A DNA stretch of 64,000 nucleotides from Dicyema japonicum (GCA_011109175.1 RDEW01000011.1:1242772-1306771); one strand, 5' to 3'. Positions 23,778-36,900 are shown, counted from the stretch's first letter. Notes: generated by a model not told the origin, from the sequence alone. Made by a program: numbers and translations.

Positions 23778-24269
23778 AATAGAATTTTTGCGAATTACTT
23801 ATTAAATGCACGCACATATCGTCAGATAAAAGCATTCGATAAATTAATTTATTATTATTTCCATTCGATTTTAAATATGACAACCCATCACAAGCTTACA
23901 TCAACTGGACGTTGTCATTAATTTCTTGCATCATCTTATTGGAAAGTCATAGGGATCCTCGATTCTCCTACATTAAGATTAATTTGTATTAGCATACTAA
24001 GTAAGGTTAGATGTGGGGGACAGTTCAAATAACATGGGTCCTTCTCGAAGGGGATGGACTCATCACTGGCGTTCCTCTTTAACAAATCAACCAGGTTTAA
24101 GCTTGACATACAAGGCACAACCTACTCAATTAATAAAAATAAAAAATGACAGAATTATAACAAGAATATAGATAAAAACATTTATCACAATTGATTAGTT
24201 AATCATATTAAATATCATTATCACTTTCCACAGTTTATGAACAATTTACATATGCATTCCATCGCGGTC
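23778..24269. other. No recognised feature; probable promoter region of the SLC4 gene
   Basis: AT-rich, no long frames with motifs. The SLC4 start at 23777 implies its 5' flank lies here. Confidence 0.4.
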
Positions 24270-24765
24270 GCTTCAACAAAATGAAGAAGACCTGGCTTCT
24301 TCACAAAGGGCTTGACTCTAAAACTCGAATGAGACTATACAATGCCCTAGTGAAGCCAATTCTATTATATAATGCCGGTACATGGGTATGTACAGGGCAG
24401 GAACTCGAAAAGTTGAATTATTTTCACAGAAATCATTTCCGAGCACTTTTATCTTCCCGAAGCTTTTTCAAAATGCCTTCCGAAATCTTATACAAAAGAA
24501 CAAGAACTGAGTCAAAATCATGTGATATTACTGATTTAAGATGAAGGCTGTTTGAACACATACTCCGCCACGATATGGGGACCCCTGCTAACATGGAGGA
24601 ATATGTTGTCTTAGAGGTTTCCGTTTCCGCGGTCGGCCGAGGTCAACAGTGCTGGTGATCCTAGATGAAGATCTCAGGAGGATTAGAAAGTTCCTTAAAA
24701 ATAAGGATGATCTAGATGTGCTACGGAACATGGCAACGGATCGAAAAATATAGGCGATGTAATTA
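24270..24765 (+). mobile_element. LINE RT C-terminal region
   Basis: The frame reads TRMRLYNALVKPILLYNAGTW and ELEKLNYFHRNHFRALL. A broken frame ending RPRSTVLVILDEDL...LDVLRNMATDRK follows. This is the thumb and terminal domain of a LINE RT. Confidence 0.65.
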
Positions 24766-24845
24766 GATTGTTAACTTTTCGTGTTGCACATGATTTGTTA
24801 TGATTTTGGCATCGAGTACCCTATAATAATATTTACCACTAGCAT

Positions 24846-25215
24846 TATAAGTATAAAGTTTAAGCTAATGCCATGGGGAATGCAAATTTCATTCTCCTCG
24901 TCCATGAAATATCCGCAGTCCAGGAGGCTGCAATAAAGTTAATTGGACCAGAACACAAAATCCAACCCATTGAAAATCTCCTAATAAAATTACAACAGAA
25001 ATTTTTAAAGGTGGTAGTCCACCGAGCAACCCTCTGTTCCATACAGTATCAAATTATTGACAATCATACAGAATTTGAGCCGATTCCATGTCCGATGAGA
25101 GCATTACAGGATTCTCGACCTCGCTGGGCTTGTCCTCTCCCTTTCGGTCTGGGATCATTTAGTTAGTTTATAACATTTTTTCTTTCTCTTTGAACCAGTG
25201 ATCCTGGGGTAATAA
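24846..25215 (+). mobile_element. LINE 3' end with GGTAATAAT tail
   Basis: A 97-codon frame of unknown fold runs into the ending TCGGTCTGGGATCATTTAGTT...CAGTGATCCTGGGGTAATAAT. That ending is shared with the truncated insert at 22-128. Confidence 0.5.
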
Positions 25216-26341
25216 TATGCAATTGAACTCTGAAATCTTTTACAGAAACAGTACATCGACCTATACCTTATTCAGGATACAAGGATATCACTCTCTTGCG
25301 CTCATAAATCCCTGAGTTACGCCACCATCAAAAGAGATCAACCACCAGTCTGTGGAGAAGGAATCAATACTTTTAGCAAAAGAGAGATCTTTGACAAAAT
25401 GACCTCTAATTAAGATTAATGTTCATCCCCGGAGAATCTCGGTACCGACAAATATTGGAGACATCATTGATGTGAAAATACCCCTACTAAGTCTTGTCTT
25501 AAGGATTTCACAACGATCCTGAGAAAATATACAAGTGGTTCTCAACTTCTTTCCTTCTCTTATTTTGAATTTTCATCCATTAATTAGTAAATTTAATTAT
25601 AAAATTACAGAGAACTCAATGTACAGATAATATTCACAAATGAGAGCTCTCCTGCAATAAAGTCACTTCTCAAACTCAATTTGTTTGAGGCAATCCTGCT
25701 ACATAATACTTCGATTTGAGTTATTTAGTTGATCTTGTATATTAAAGTATCTGCTTTGTTGCATCTTTGTTTCTGTCATTATCGACATATCAACTCGTAT
25801 CTCAACATTGTGTGTCGATAATATTGAGTGAACTGAGTGTCCCTTCAACTTGTTGCCTTTTTAACTCCATTCTACAGATATGCAATATACACAATTCACT
25901 ACTTAAGTGTGCCCACGGACATCATCACTGTTTACATTTTACCACAGTGAGTGACCAAGTGATTGACAGTTTTTTATATTTCTTGCGATGACTACATAAC
26001 GATCCCGTGCTTAAGAAAAATAGATTACTGTCTTGGGAAAGGCATTATAACGCGTAGTTCCTTGCCCATTATTTCCANTTCTGCAGATATGCAATATACA
26101 CTATTCACTACTTAAGTGTGCCCACGGACATCATCACTGTTTACATTTTACCACAGTGAGTGACCAAGTGATTGACAGTTTTTTATATTTTTTGCAATGA
26201 CTACATAACGATCCCGTGCTTAAGAAAAATAGATTACTGTCTTGGGAAAGGCATTATAACACGTAGTTCCTTGCCCATTATTTCCACTCGCTAACTATCC
26301 GCTAGAAGTTTCCGTTAGGTTCCTCCACACATTGAAATAAT
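25216..26341. repeat. Unplaced sequence with duplication around single-N gap (N at 26078)
   Basis: About 25870-26077 is repeated at 26080-26286 (CAGATATGCAATATACAC to TTGCCCATTATTTCC) with a few base differences. No gene is recognised in the remainder. Confidence 0.7.
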
Positions 26342-27600
26342 ACAGAGTGACCTAACCCCGGAGTTTGATCGAACATCAAGGCGGGTTCTAAATAACAAAA
26401 TTCTTGAATCTAGAATTCCTCCACGTCTTCAGAATTGAATGACCTAACCCAGGCGTTTGATCGAACATCAAGGCGGGTTCTAAATAACAAAAATCTTGCA
26501 TCTCAAATTTTTCCATGTTTTAAGAATTGTCTAACGAATTTACTCTCTGAAAGACATAGTCGAGTTGGAATTATGTATTGTCTATCTCACTACCGATTTC
26601 TTCAAACCGGAGTCCCCCAAGACTCTGTTTTTTCTCCTATCTTATTCAACTTGTACCTAAGAGATATTCCAACCAATTCCAAGACACTTCTACTATCATA
26701 TGCGTATGACCTGATTATCTCCACTAAATACAAAGAATTTAACGAAGCAACGAAGCATGTTCAGAACCACTTGAACACTCTTGAAGGATGGCTTTGAGCA
26801 AATCACCTATCCTTCTCTTCATCAAAATCCACCGTCACTGTATTCACGTCCAACCGCCGCCACTAAATTTTCAACCAATTTTAATAATTTATGGGCAAAT
26901 TTTCTCTGTTTCGAAACATCCCAGAATACTTGAAGTCATGCTACGTCTTAATTAATAGCTACTGGCCCCCTACAAGTTAGTGAGACCGGGGTTACTTAAT
27001 TGACTAACTAAAGTAACTAATACTTGTAGGAACATCCTTGCTATGAGTGCACTGAAAAAAATATCGTCAATATGGAGCCACAAGAAGGATAGGACTAAAC
27101 ACCAGGGTTAGATGTATAAAACTTTTGTCATCCCGGTATTAACCTACAACTCTGTGACTTGGGGAATCTCTAAACGGGAAATGGACCGTTTTGACTCGTT
27201 CCACAGAACTCAGCTCGAATTGGCCTATAAAGATCTCTAATGCAAACTTTTATAATAAATGCAAATCCGCTGTGCTGTCAGATGATATTTTCAAATCAAG
27301 ATGGAGTCTCTTTGGTCACGTGCTACTTCTAAATGATTAGGTCTCCACAAATGTCGCAATGGGCAACTACTTCGCACATACAGGAGTCGGATTTCATGGA
27401 AGGCCAAGAACGACACTTCCGACTATCTTGAATAAAGACTTATCGGCGGTTGGTATGAGACTAACTTCGGCGGATGACCTGGCTACCTAAGAGAACTAGC
27501 GCGCAACAGAAAATCATGGTCGAGGCTGCCGGGTAGGATGGTTCGGAATACGGCACAAGTGAAACTTAACTAATTTTATGTTTTCTCGGAAGTGCTAGTA
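26342..27600 (+). mobile_element. LINE from RT palm to 3' end, family B
   Basis: In order: FLQTGVPQDSVFSPILFNLYLRDIP, SYAYDLIIS, VIPVLTYNSVTW and RSRWSLFGHVLL-like, ending GRPRTTLPTILNKDLSAVGM, LTSADDL and KLN. The catalytic YADD box reads YAYD, so the polymerase is inactive. The first ~80 bp (26342-26425) are duplicated at 26433-26510. The 3' end matches 1838-2075. Confidence 0.75.
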
Positions 27601-27689
27601 ATTTGTTGTATCCCCGACCTCCATGAACAGCAGACGTTTTTTTCAAACTTTCATAAAATTGGAGAAACATCATTTCACATTTAAAGGCA

Positions 27690-28372
27690 GCCGAATTTAA
27701 TCCCGAATAATTTTTTGGATAAATATAATCTCTCCTTATTAGGCTCTCAGCTTTCCCTGGTATTATTTAATTTGTTTTTTTATGATGTCCCATAGATTGA
27801 GGACCTGAAACATTATTCTTGTCATATACGAAGTCATTATCACCTCTAGAAATAGTTCTCCTTCCATGATGAATTGGTTTTCATGGAATAACTGCGTGTG
27901 TCATCAGCAAAATCTACCTCCAATCTATTCACGCCGGATCGCCGCTTCTGAGGTTCGCCTGGGATATGTGCCTATAACCGTTTAGAAACCCCTATAATAT
28001 TTGGCGTAAATATGACCTTCATAAGGCATGCCGACCAATTCCTAACGAAAGGATTCCAGAAATTGAATGTCCTCAATGAAATTGTTGCAAAGAGCCTGTA
28101 CCAAGTAGATCACATATGTAAATTATATGAATCATAGTTCCCACTATGTTTCATAGAAGTATGTACTCTGGGTCGTCGTCGGACGAAATCAGCTCCCTAC
28201 ACGAGAATAGTCTTACATAACTCCCTTGTCGGAGTCGTCATTAAGAAGAAATCGTTCCCACTATGTTTCATAGAAGTATGTACTCTGGGTCGTCTTCGGA
28301 CGAAATCAGCTCCCTACACGAGAATAGTCTTACATAACTCCTTTGTCGGAGTCGTCATTAAGAAGGAATGAC
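27690..28372 (+). mobile_element. LINE RT fragment with 117-bp tandem duplication
   Basis: Broken frames give KSTSNLFTPDRR, MTFIRHADQFLTKGFQKLNVL and KLYES, post-palm LINE segments. The segment beginning GTTCCCACTATGTTTCATAG at 28137 is repeated at 28254 with very few differences. Confidence 0.5.
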
Positions 28373-28454
28373 CGATGATTCCTACAATTCTGTCAAGAGC
28401 CAGTATATCTACTATGTTTATCCGTATTAGGCTCTGAAAATAGACGGTCCTTCC

Positions 28455-28685
28455 TTAGACATCCGTCCTCCGTCGACTTCCTATAGAGACTTCATAGGAC
28501 GTTGGGTCTCTTAATGAACACAGGACGAAAATGACAAGGACGATGAGGAGAACGAGGTTCATGTAAATAAATTGCCCAAAAATATAAAACACATTGTCCG
28601 TATAGAAAGATATCTCCCAGATTGAACCCCGTTCTTTTAACAAAATATTTATTACTTTGGCGGGGGTGGAAATACCGATAATCAT
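28455..28685 (-). CDS. Small predicted membrane protein, unrecognised
   Basis: A 76-codon frame with one strongly hydrophobic stretch (IYMNLVLLIVLVIFVLCS) and a basic C-terminus (GSRRRTD). No family is recognised and no splice extension was found. It lies between two LINE remnants, so it may be chance. Confidence 0.25.
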   Translation of the reverse strand: MIIGISTPAKVINILLKERGSIWEISFYTDNVFYIFGQFIYMNLVLLIVLVIFVLCSLRDPTSYEVSIGSRRRTDV

Positions 28686-28759
28686 TTTTAGGGGTTCCTT
28701 TGCTCTTATGGCTTTAACAAAGATATGTAACGCCCATTAATCGGAACCCTACTATCTGG

Positions 28760-29560
28760 AAGTCATCCGATATATGGCAGATCCTGATATCCTTTTGTTC
28801 ATTGCCAGAAATGTTAGAGAAGCTAATTATCGATATGATCTCCCAATATATCCTCATGACCTCCTTTCCAAATGTCTCTTAACGTCAACTCATTTCAGTA
28901 TACGAACAACTCACTAATTCTATGGAGATGACATAATTCTTACATAAGAGACAAATGTGTCAATAAACCACCGGAGGATAGCAAGATCTTATCAATCTTC
29001 TAAAGAGATGGTTGGACACAAGTGCAGAAAAATTTGTACACAACGCTCTTTGCCTCTAATTGTCTAACTTGGTGGTTACGAAAGGCAAATTCTCAAAAAC
29101 ACGGTATTGGGTGTTAGGTTTGACTTTTTCATGAACTTCGGAGAAACTTGTCCTCTTACCAAATAAAACACACATAAAGGCTTTCCATGCACAATAAATG
29201 AGATTTTAGTGGCGGAAACATTCATGGGAAGAAGAAACCTGGCAGGAATTTTACTCGCTAATTTTATCCAATAGTAAAGCACCCTTACAGGAGACTACAA
29301 AGATATACGAGGAGAAAGACACAATTGCAAAAACTCAAGAAAATTTGGTTAGTGGGCAAAAAACATAAAAGCAGGACTAAACCTATATAACGTATTGGGT
29401 AAGCCTGTTATACAACCTGGGAGTTGTTTGTAAAAAGCAAAAGTGAAGGATAGCATTGTTGTTAGTTTATTGAGTAGTATATCACCATAATATAGGGAAA
29501 GTGCATTAATATAAAGACTACATCTCCACATATTACCAATATTTATAATTAATCAAGAGA
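28760..29560 (+). mobile_element. Heavily decayed LINE RT remnant
   Basis: Scattered plus-strand pieces such as LLKRWLDTSAEKF, YWVLGLTF and AGLNLYNVLGKPV follow the order of the end of a LINE RT. Support is weak because no catalytic box remains. 29561-29786 shows nothing further. Confidence 0.4.
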
Positions 29561-29786
29561 AGTTCTCCCTGGACGGCACTTCCTTTAAGTCTGAGGATAC
29601 GAAAGTCGGGATCACCTGAATTTTTTTATTCCAGCCGTAAAAGTGGTTTTTTGGTTCAATAAATTTAATAAACCAACCACTTTACCAAACGACGTAATTT
29701 ATAAATCCACTACTATTTTGAAAAAAAATAAAAGAAAAACAAAGTCAAAAAATAAAAATTAAATTTATTTCACGAATATATATAGT

Positions 29787-32259
29787 TTAAGACATCTCAT
29801 ACATGTGAAGAGCCAATTTACAAATAAAACAAAATTGATCCTGCAAAATAGATAAACAACCCAACCAGAGTCTGCACAACAAGTGTCCGTGCCTGTCTCA
29901 TAACCTCAAGTATTTTAACAGGAACAACAGGTGATTTGTTAATTATCAGTCGTAATATTATCAAAGACATCATCACCACTCCAGTACGTCCAACTCCAGC
30001 ACTCCAATAATATTTAATAATACCTGCAGTGCACTAATGGCCAGTCTGTGCTCCCCACTGAGCCAAGACAATTGTTTAGGAACAAAATAAAGTCATAAAA
30101 GTTAGTCAGTTCAGAAGGGACACCGTGATCGGGCCACTCAACATATCGGAAGTGTTGGACAAGCAAGGACCCCTCTTCCGACTGAAAATAAAGAGAAAGT
30201 TAACTTTTAAGGTAATCTCCAATAGAGAGGAGATGTACACCCCGTAGTCCTGTTCATACAATGTCTTCACCTCAAAGCAAGAGTAAGAGACAGTTTGGTT
30301 CAAATCTGGCCAGTATTTATGGCATTTTTCAACACCATTCTCCTTCAGTCCAGTCACCATCACTACTATATTTATCCTCCTCTCCCAAATAAGATGGTAA
30401 AAATCAGCTGTCGTGTAATCTAGCGGTCCCTGAGAGGCTATGAACTTTAAATTGATCCCATGATTGTCATACTGTCATAAAACAGGAAATAACCTCAATA
30501 GGACTGGCATTAATGTATCCACTCCCCCCAACTAAAGTGAGCAAGTTCTGGTCGTCTAGAGTAAACTAACATAGTTACAAGGAACAGTATCCCTGTATCG
30601 ATTAAGGTATCTGAAGTTAGGCTCCAAAGACGTCTTAATAGTCATATCCGGCCACATCTTGGGAACACTCTGCGGAATAAACCACATCCAAACATTGTAC
30701 TGCCGTCTGATCTCTGAGTTCCTGATATCCTCCCTCAACTGACTGATCGACGTCTTTAGGAATTTTTCAGATTCAATATCCGCAAGGTTGAGATAAAACT
30801 AAAATAACGTATAAAAATACAGTGGGCAAAAGTAAAAGCATTTTTTCAATAAAATTAACATTATTGGCGGTAAACTTCATCAGTTTTACAAAATTTTCTA
30901 TTATTTTCTCAGATCGACAGGAAATTGTGACTTTGTCCGTCGTTATTTGCAGGAAGTCTCAGAAATAAGCAAATTATAAACCTTTGATAACTCCCAGTCT
31001 GATCTGGGACTTTGTTATGGAGTAACACGTGATTATATTCTCTATCTTCTTCGCTGACATACTGAAGGTACACTTTCCATTGATGAAGATAACCGCAGAA
31101 CCCAGAGGCAACCGAACAGACAGGTCTGAGCCCACGTGGCTTACATAAAGAGGAAGAGAATTCTCAAATCCTCCCTAAGATGACGCAGAGAGCATACGGA
31201 TAGCTCAAAGTTGTAGGAATCGTCAATATATGAGACATCCACGTGCTCAATCATCATATCATCGACCAAGTATCCGTATTTGATGAGATCTGTGACAGGG
31301 AGACTGGCAGGAACTCGACGTCTTGAATGATAAGGAGAGTTACCTGGAATAAAACATGCAGCTTTCGATACAGACACGTGAGAAACTCTTGGCAATAAAG
31401 GGGGAAAGAAATTGGAGGAGAAAATACTGCGTTGGGATACTATTGGCCTTGTCAGCCATGACTTGCATCTTAACTACTGAGGATTTGATTGAGATTTTCT
31501 CAAATTTTACCCAGGTTACGCAGAGGTTGATGGTACCCCTGGTGAACCGGATTCCCAGACAGCCAATAATAGCTTCGACGTCAAGCCCTGAGTACTTGTC
31601 CTGGAGTAAGGTATCGTAGAAACCTTGCAGTCAAAACAAAAAGTGCCATCCAGGTAGAACTTAGACTGGGAGACCCTGAACATGAACGAGTTAAGGGTCA
31701 CAATCGGAGGAAGGTCACTAAAATGATGAATACTAATACATTATTTCCGAGGAAGTGGGATTTCCTAGATTAAGTCCGTGATTAAAAGTGTCTTCCATTA
31801 GAGAAAACTCTTCGACTCCTATTTCATCTCTGTGAAGGTCAATCAAATCTTTTAGCCCATAGGCAAAGAAAACTCTGAAATATTATGGAAAATTACTTTG
31901 TTGCATAATCAGGAATACTCTGAGGATCCTTCACGTGGAAGCAGACCCCAAAAAACAGCGGAATTGAGTTATCGTTGTGTACTTTAGTAAACATAGCGAA
32001 TCTACCTATTTGATCTTCCAATGACTCTTTTTTGTCAAGCCAGAACTAAAGTAAAGTGAAAAGGAAACGTCATTTTTCTTAATTTCAGATTTTATGAAAA
32101 GTCCAAAGTATGAGGGATCCTCTATCCCACACAATTCGCAGATATCTTCCACGAGTCTGCCAACAGTCAATGATTTCTGTAGTGAGAGGACAAACTTACA
32201 TCAAAAAGAGTGGTGATTTTTGTATTTCGGTTGAGTTGTAAGATAACACAAGTAATCAT
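29787..32259 (-). CDS. FERM-PDZ protein tyrosine phosphatase (PTPN3/PTPN4 type)
   Basis: Removing a dozen or more introns of about 21-25 nt gives one frame from ATG 32259 to TAA 29787. The order FERM, PDZ, PTP identifies the PTPN3/4 group, which acts at the submembranous cortex. FERM: LTVGRLVEDICELCGIEDPSY, FGLFIKS, FWLDKKE and FAYGLKDLIDLH. PDZ: YNFELSGGFENSLPLYVSHV and AVIFINGK. Phosphatase: NRYRDTVPYD, SGYINASPIE, FIASQGP, MVTGLKENGVEKCHKYWP, the WPD loop EWPDHGVP, the catalytic loop HCSAGVGRTG with Cys and Arg present, and VVQTLDQFCFICKLAL at the end. All catalytic residues are intact. The protein is compact because the FERM-PDZ and PDZ-PTP linkers are short. Start choice follows conservation of the first FERM strand (VILQLNRNTKI); an upstream exon is possible. 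Confidence 0.93.
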
Positions 32260-32357
32260 TACGGAAAGGCAATAAAATAGCCTATATATGACAAGTGCGT
32301 ATTAGGAATTAATTGTTGCCGTTTAATAACCATTTTATTATAATTAGGATTATTATT

Positions 32358-32617
32358 TATTTAAGTATAATTTAATCCTCAATTATATAAAGTTTAATTA
32401 CCAACGTGGAATTTAAAATTGTGGCTGGGCGACTTCCCTTCCGGTCGACCTAGAAGTGTACGGTATGGTAACATCAAATCAAAATCTTATTTAAGTATAA
32501 TTTAATCCTCAATTATATAAAGTTTAATTACCAACGTGGAATTTAAAATTGTGGCTGGGCGACTAACCTTCCGGTCGACCTAGAAGTGTATGGTATGGCA
32601 ACATCAAATCAAAATCT
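32358..32617. repeat. 130-bp tandem duplication
   Basis: TATTTAAGTATAATTTAATC starts at 32358 and again at 32488, each copy ending CATCAAATCAAAATCT. The copies differ at a few sites (CTTCCCTTCC versus CTAACCTTCC). Confidence 0.85.
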
Positions 32618-32900
32618 CCTCTGTTTCTGAACGGAGTAACAAGGACCCCCCACTGTCACCTGTAATATTCAACCTGGCTTTATCCGAAATATCAATGATC
32701 CACTTTACTATCGCCTTTAGGAACAGAGCCCCATTCCTCGTGATTGCCTCTGTCCAATCACACCCCAACAGGGTGCATAATTGGCTCGGTATTAATTTAT
32801 TTACGATGCCTGCAGTACTTACCTTGCCTTGTAATATGATTAGATTCTCGAAACAGAATCCCACGTTTCTACTACGGAAAGCGTTGCACCAATCATAGAA
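32590..32900 (+). mobile_element. Probable LINE RT fragment
   Basis: The frame reads NKDPPLSPVIFNLALSEI, like the G.PQG..LSP.LFN.....I palm motif, but little else is recognisable. It fills part of the gap between UFC1 and the phosphatase gene. Confidence 0.4.
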
Positions 32901-33211
32901 TGCCTTTTTCAAAATAGCCACGTCACTTTTCCTTGTAAGTTATATTATATCTGGACTCTGCTCAAGCTGCCTTTGGCTTATAAATTTGTCACAGCTAAAG
33001 TCCACGTGGGAGATTCAACCTTAGTACTTAATAATTATGAGAATAAAGCAGGATTAGCATTATAAAAAACTGAAATAACTATCACATCTGCCATGATGTG
33101 AATATTAGTATTATTTATTGATTTAAACTTTCATACAACTAAGATATTGTTAAATCATGTGTAATAAAATAAATAAAATCATGTGTAATCAACCTTAAAC
33201 GGTAAAGGTGG

Positions 33212-33865
33212 CTAACACTCTCCAAAAATAGAAGGAATCTCGACAGTCAGCCATGGAAGAAGCTATGAATGAAATAAGTTATTACTCCATATGCGAGACA
33301 ATGACTAATCCCGAATTTGGGGATATTTTTGGCCCAAAGAGGACAAAAGTGATCATCCAAACAAATCCTTCCTCCCCTAAATTTAGAGTTTCTTGTTACC
33401 TGTACATTTTGGCTGTCTTTCCGTCTAACTCGCTTATTATTATCTCAGGGGGACACATCGGATAGGCAGCGGGGATCTTGATCTGAAACTAGTTAGTACC
33501 TCGATTGAGAACTCAAAGGAATGTCTAGTCTTATTTACGATAACATGACAAGTTCCCGTCCACAAAGTCCCCTCTGTATTAGCCTTCATTGTGAACCAGT
33601 CATTCGTTAGTACCTCAATTGAGAACTCAAAGGAATGTCTCGTCTTATTTACGATGACATGACAAGTTCCCGTCCACAAAGTCCCCTCTGTATTAGCCTT
33701 CATTGTGAACCAGTCATTCCCACTCTTTTTGTTATTCCTTACATACTAAGGTTAGTCAGTTTATACTTGGATGAGTGAGTTGTACTCCTCCTTAAGTCTC
33801 TGAACCCAGGCTCCCTTATCTAATGGAGAGGCTTTAATGGTCATTTCGGGGATAACAGAATCCAT
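33212..33865 (-). CDS. UFC1: UFM1-conjugating enzyme (E2) UFC1
   Basis: UFC1 transfers the ubiquitin-like modifier UFM1 from the E1 UBA5 to targets through an active-site cysteine. From ATG 33865 the spliced frame reads [79 protein letters not shown] with the catalytic Cys, [11 protein letters not shown] and [10 protein letters not shown], ending at TAG 33212. Each block aligns without gaps to the animal family. Four introns are needed. The one between IE and IK is only 17 nt (33483-33499, GTACTAACTAGTTTCAG). A 114-bp in-frame repeat (33492-33719) duplicates the NDWF to FSIEV segment. The family expects one copy, so this is probably an assembly artefact. It lies 60 bp downstream of the Unc-13 stop. 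Confidence 0.92.
33492..33719. repeat. 114-bp tandem duplication inside UFC1
   Basis: Copies start GTTAGTACCTC at 33492 and 33606 and differ at three or more sites (CTAGTC/CTCGTC, GATAAC/GATGAC). The period is exactly 38 codons, and one end lies inside the 17-nt intron. Confidence 0.9.
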
Positions 33866-33925
33866 GTTGTTCAGACAAATAGAAGAATATTTTGTTAAAA
33901 TTTTAAAATTAAAATTGAAAGTTAA

Positions 33926-36900
33926 TTAATCTCTATTAATAGTTTTTAGTCTAACAAACTCCCTGGCATGCTCATCGTCCGTCCTTTGGGCCAGTATTCT
34001 CACTATATCCATTTGATGACTCCCCAGTTCAACCTTTGGAAGAAGAGGAACCTTGATAAACGAGGATCCGCTCATTTCCAGACTCATCAAGGTGGCATGC
34101 TCATCGTCCGTCCTTTGGGCCAGTATTCTCACTATATCCATTTGATGACTCCCCAGTTCAACCTTTGGAAGAAGAGGAACCTTGATAAACGAGGATCCGC
34201 TCATTTCCAGACTCATCAAGGTTATCACGGCTACTCCAATTACAGGACTCTTGGCTATGTAGTACTCCTTGCACACAATCTCAATTTCATACTGTGAGAA
34301 TTTACTGTCATTTTCGAAAATACTAAAATATCAAAATAAAAGACAATTTGAAGGACTCGTTTGGTGGGGATATCTCCTTGTTTTTCACAGCATACTTCCA
34401 CTTTCTGTGACTCATACTCCTCCCACCGATGACATGGATGTCCAAAAATGGACGAGTACTGCTTGAATCGTGGTACACCAGGTTGATCAGTGAATTAACT
34501 ACTGGTAATACTCATGTATACTTCTAACGATTGCCATTTTGTTTTTGGTTGAGGGATCCAGTGTGAGTTCTATGTAGAGTGACACGAATCCAAAATTTGT
34601 CTGGTTTTTGGGTTCTCCGTTAACTTGTAAAACTACCATTTTCCTTGTTGAGCTCCACAAATCTTCTAATAATCTCGTCTGTGGGGAGAATCGCCAATTT
34701 CAGTATGCTTTTCAATTGATTGGAGATTTTACACTCTGCAATGAACGAATCCCCCAATCCCTTTCCGTCAGCATTAAAGTAGTTGGACAAATGTTCAATA
34801 CTAGCCTCAAGGAGATGACATTTATATATTAATGATTTGTTTTCCTCCTAAAATTCATAATATCCGCACATTGGTGGTTTTCGACGTCTGCAGGGATTTT
34901 GTCATTTGGGAAAAAAACCCAGTTATTTTTGTCTGCTGAATTTTTTGTCGCCCCAACTGGGCCGGAGGAAGGATGATGTGGTTCTCCAAACAGGTCATAA
35001 GCTTGATCCAGTAGAACTAAATCCTCGTTACCCCCTACCTTAAGAATTCTCCTGAAATTGGAGCTTGTGCAAATATCGGCCATTTCAGTTAAGCTTTGAT
35101 CAGTTATAGCAACAACTTTTTATCCAAAAATAAGATTATGGGTTTAGTGATAAAGTCCACGTGGGTTTTGGCAAACTCTCTTTTTGAATTGGAGAGGTTT
35201 ACGTCATTTTTATTAAGTTGGTTGATATTTTTGGCCATTATCTGTATTTCCTGCACAAGTTGGCTCTCGGCACTGAAAATATGTCCTCAGAGTACATTTT
35301 GACCAAAATATTTATCAAATCCTCCAGTATGTTCTTCAACTTCTTCTGTATCTCCGACAACTGGACTTTGATGATAGAGGGAAGCTAAAATCACCAGTGA
35401 ACTACCCCATCTCCCCCGATTTTGTAGTAAAATGTATTTAACTCTATTCTCAGTTGATTGATGTTGTTGAGGAGAACATAGGCCTATAAATTATCACACA
35501 AAATACCATTTTCACTTCCGAAAGCATGACTTTAAAGTCTGACTTGATGAGGTTGGAGTAGGACAGGAGGACCATGGACACCGTCTGGACTGAGAATACT
35601 GGTTACCTGCACGAATCGCATAACGTATTTCTCCTCCACGTCGGCGTTCCTGTTTTTGATCTTTTCAACAATCTCATAGCTCTGGTTGATCAATGTAAAC
35701 GTGTCCACGACTGAACTGGAGTAAAATTTGTCATCGGCACATTTTTCGAACTGCGGGTTACTGTGAGACTTACAAAGTTCTGTCGATCCCTGAAATATGC
35801 AGCCTTGCATGAGTTATGGATGATGATTTCGTTTTCATTCAACCACAGAATAATGTAAGGATCAAACAAACTAGGGTCACTAATGGTCTCACTTAATGTA
35901 TGTGCAATTCTCTATCACAAAGGCTTCCTTGTCGGATATTATCCTCTCGTTGAACCACTTGAGCTTGAAAAATAGGTTTATAAAGTCCCTCCACGTAATA
36001 TTCTGCTGGTCCCTCCACACATTTTCTTCTGTCTATCAATGTTTGAGAGAAAACCTAAAAAGATTTTCATATCTGCCATAAGAAGTTCCCAAACAGATAG
36101 GGAAGTTATCCTTGAGAGCTTGAAGCCGTAGAAAATTCTAGATTATCAAAAATACTCGACCTTTCGAATATGTTATCGTAGACAATCACGTCCTCGTCGT
36201 AGTCCAGTCCAAGGAGCATAATAACTCTCTGCCAGTAAGAGGCCGAGTCAATTGTAGGGTCAGACTCTATTATTTGCTTGTAGGCGTTCCTGTACAGTCT
36301 ATTGCAGTGTTCTAGTATATATCGATAGTTGTATTCCCCCGATGACTCTATACACTTTTCAATATGGTCGTTGGAGTTCATCGTGGTCTCGTTGAAGTAC
36401 TACGACTTGGTTGAGTCATAAAACCTTCATTTTGTAAAAAATAATGCAGGAAAATAGATCCAGAGTGACTTCTAGCTTTTCTAGGCTTTCAGGGCTGTTT
36501 GAGGGGAAATTTGTCTAAATTGTAAATTTGAATAAACTTTGTACAATGAAATGTGAATTCTAATCTCCTTGTCTAATTTTCTTATTATTGTAATGAATTT
36601 TTTAAGCTACAATAAAAAAGATAAAAACTGTCAAATCACACTTATCGAATTCGCTAATGAATTTTAATTGGTCGACGATGATGTTGTGGGCATACCGGGA
36701 GTTTATCTTTGCCAGAAGAGTATTTATGACCCTCACAATGTTCGAAAAATTGTAATGTTCCCAAAGACATATAAAATGACTAAATTATTACGTCATAAAA
36801 TTATTACGTCATCCATTGGTAGATCCGGTCTATCTTGTAGCAGGTGGCGAATTCTTCTACAATCTCATTAGCATATCCACTGAAGAACTCATAAGTTTCC

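Noticed and set aside
32604-32921. 105-codon minus-strand frame as a gene
   Set aside because: No motif or splice extension; the plus strand has an RT-like LSPVIFNL block.
33440-33703. A two-repeat domain protein
   Set aside because: The repeat is a 114-bp duplication within UFC1, whose fold contains this segment once.
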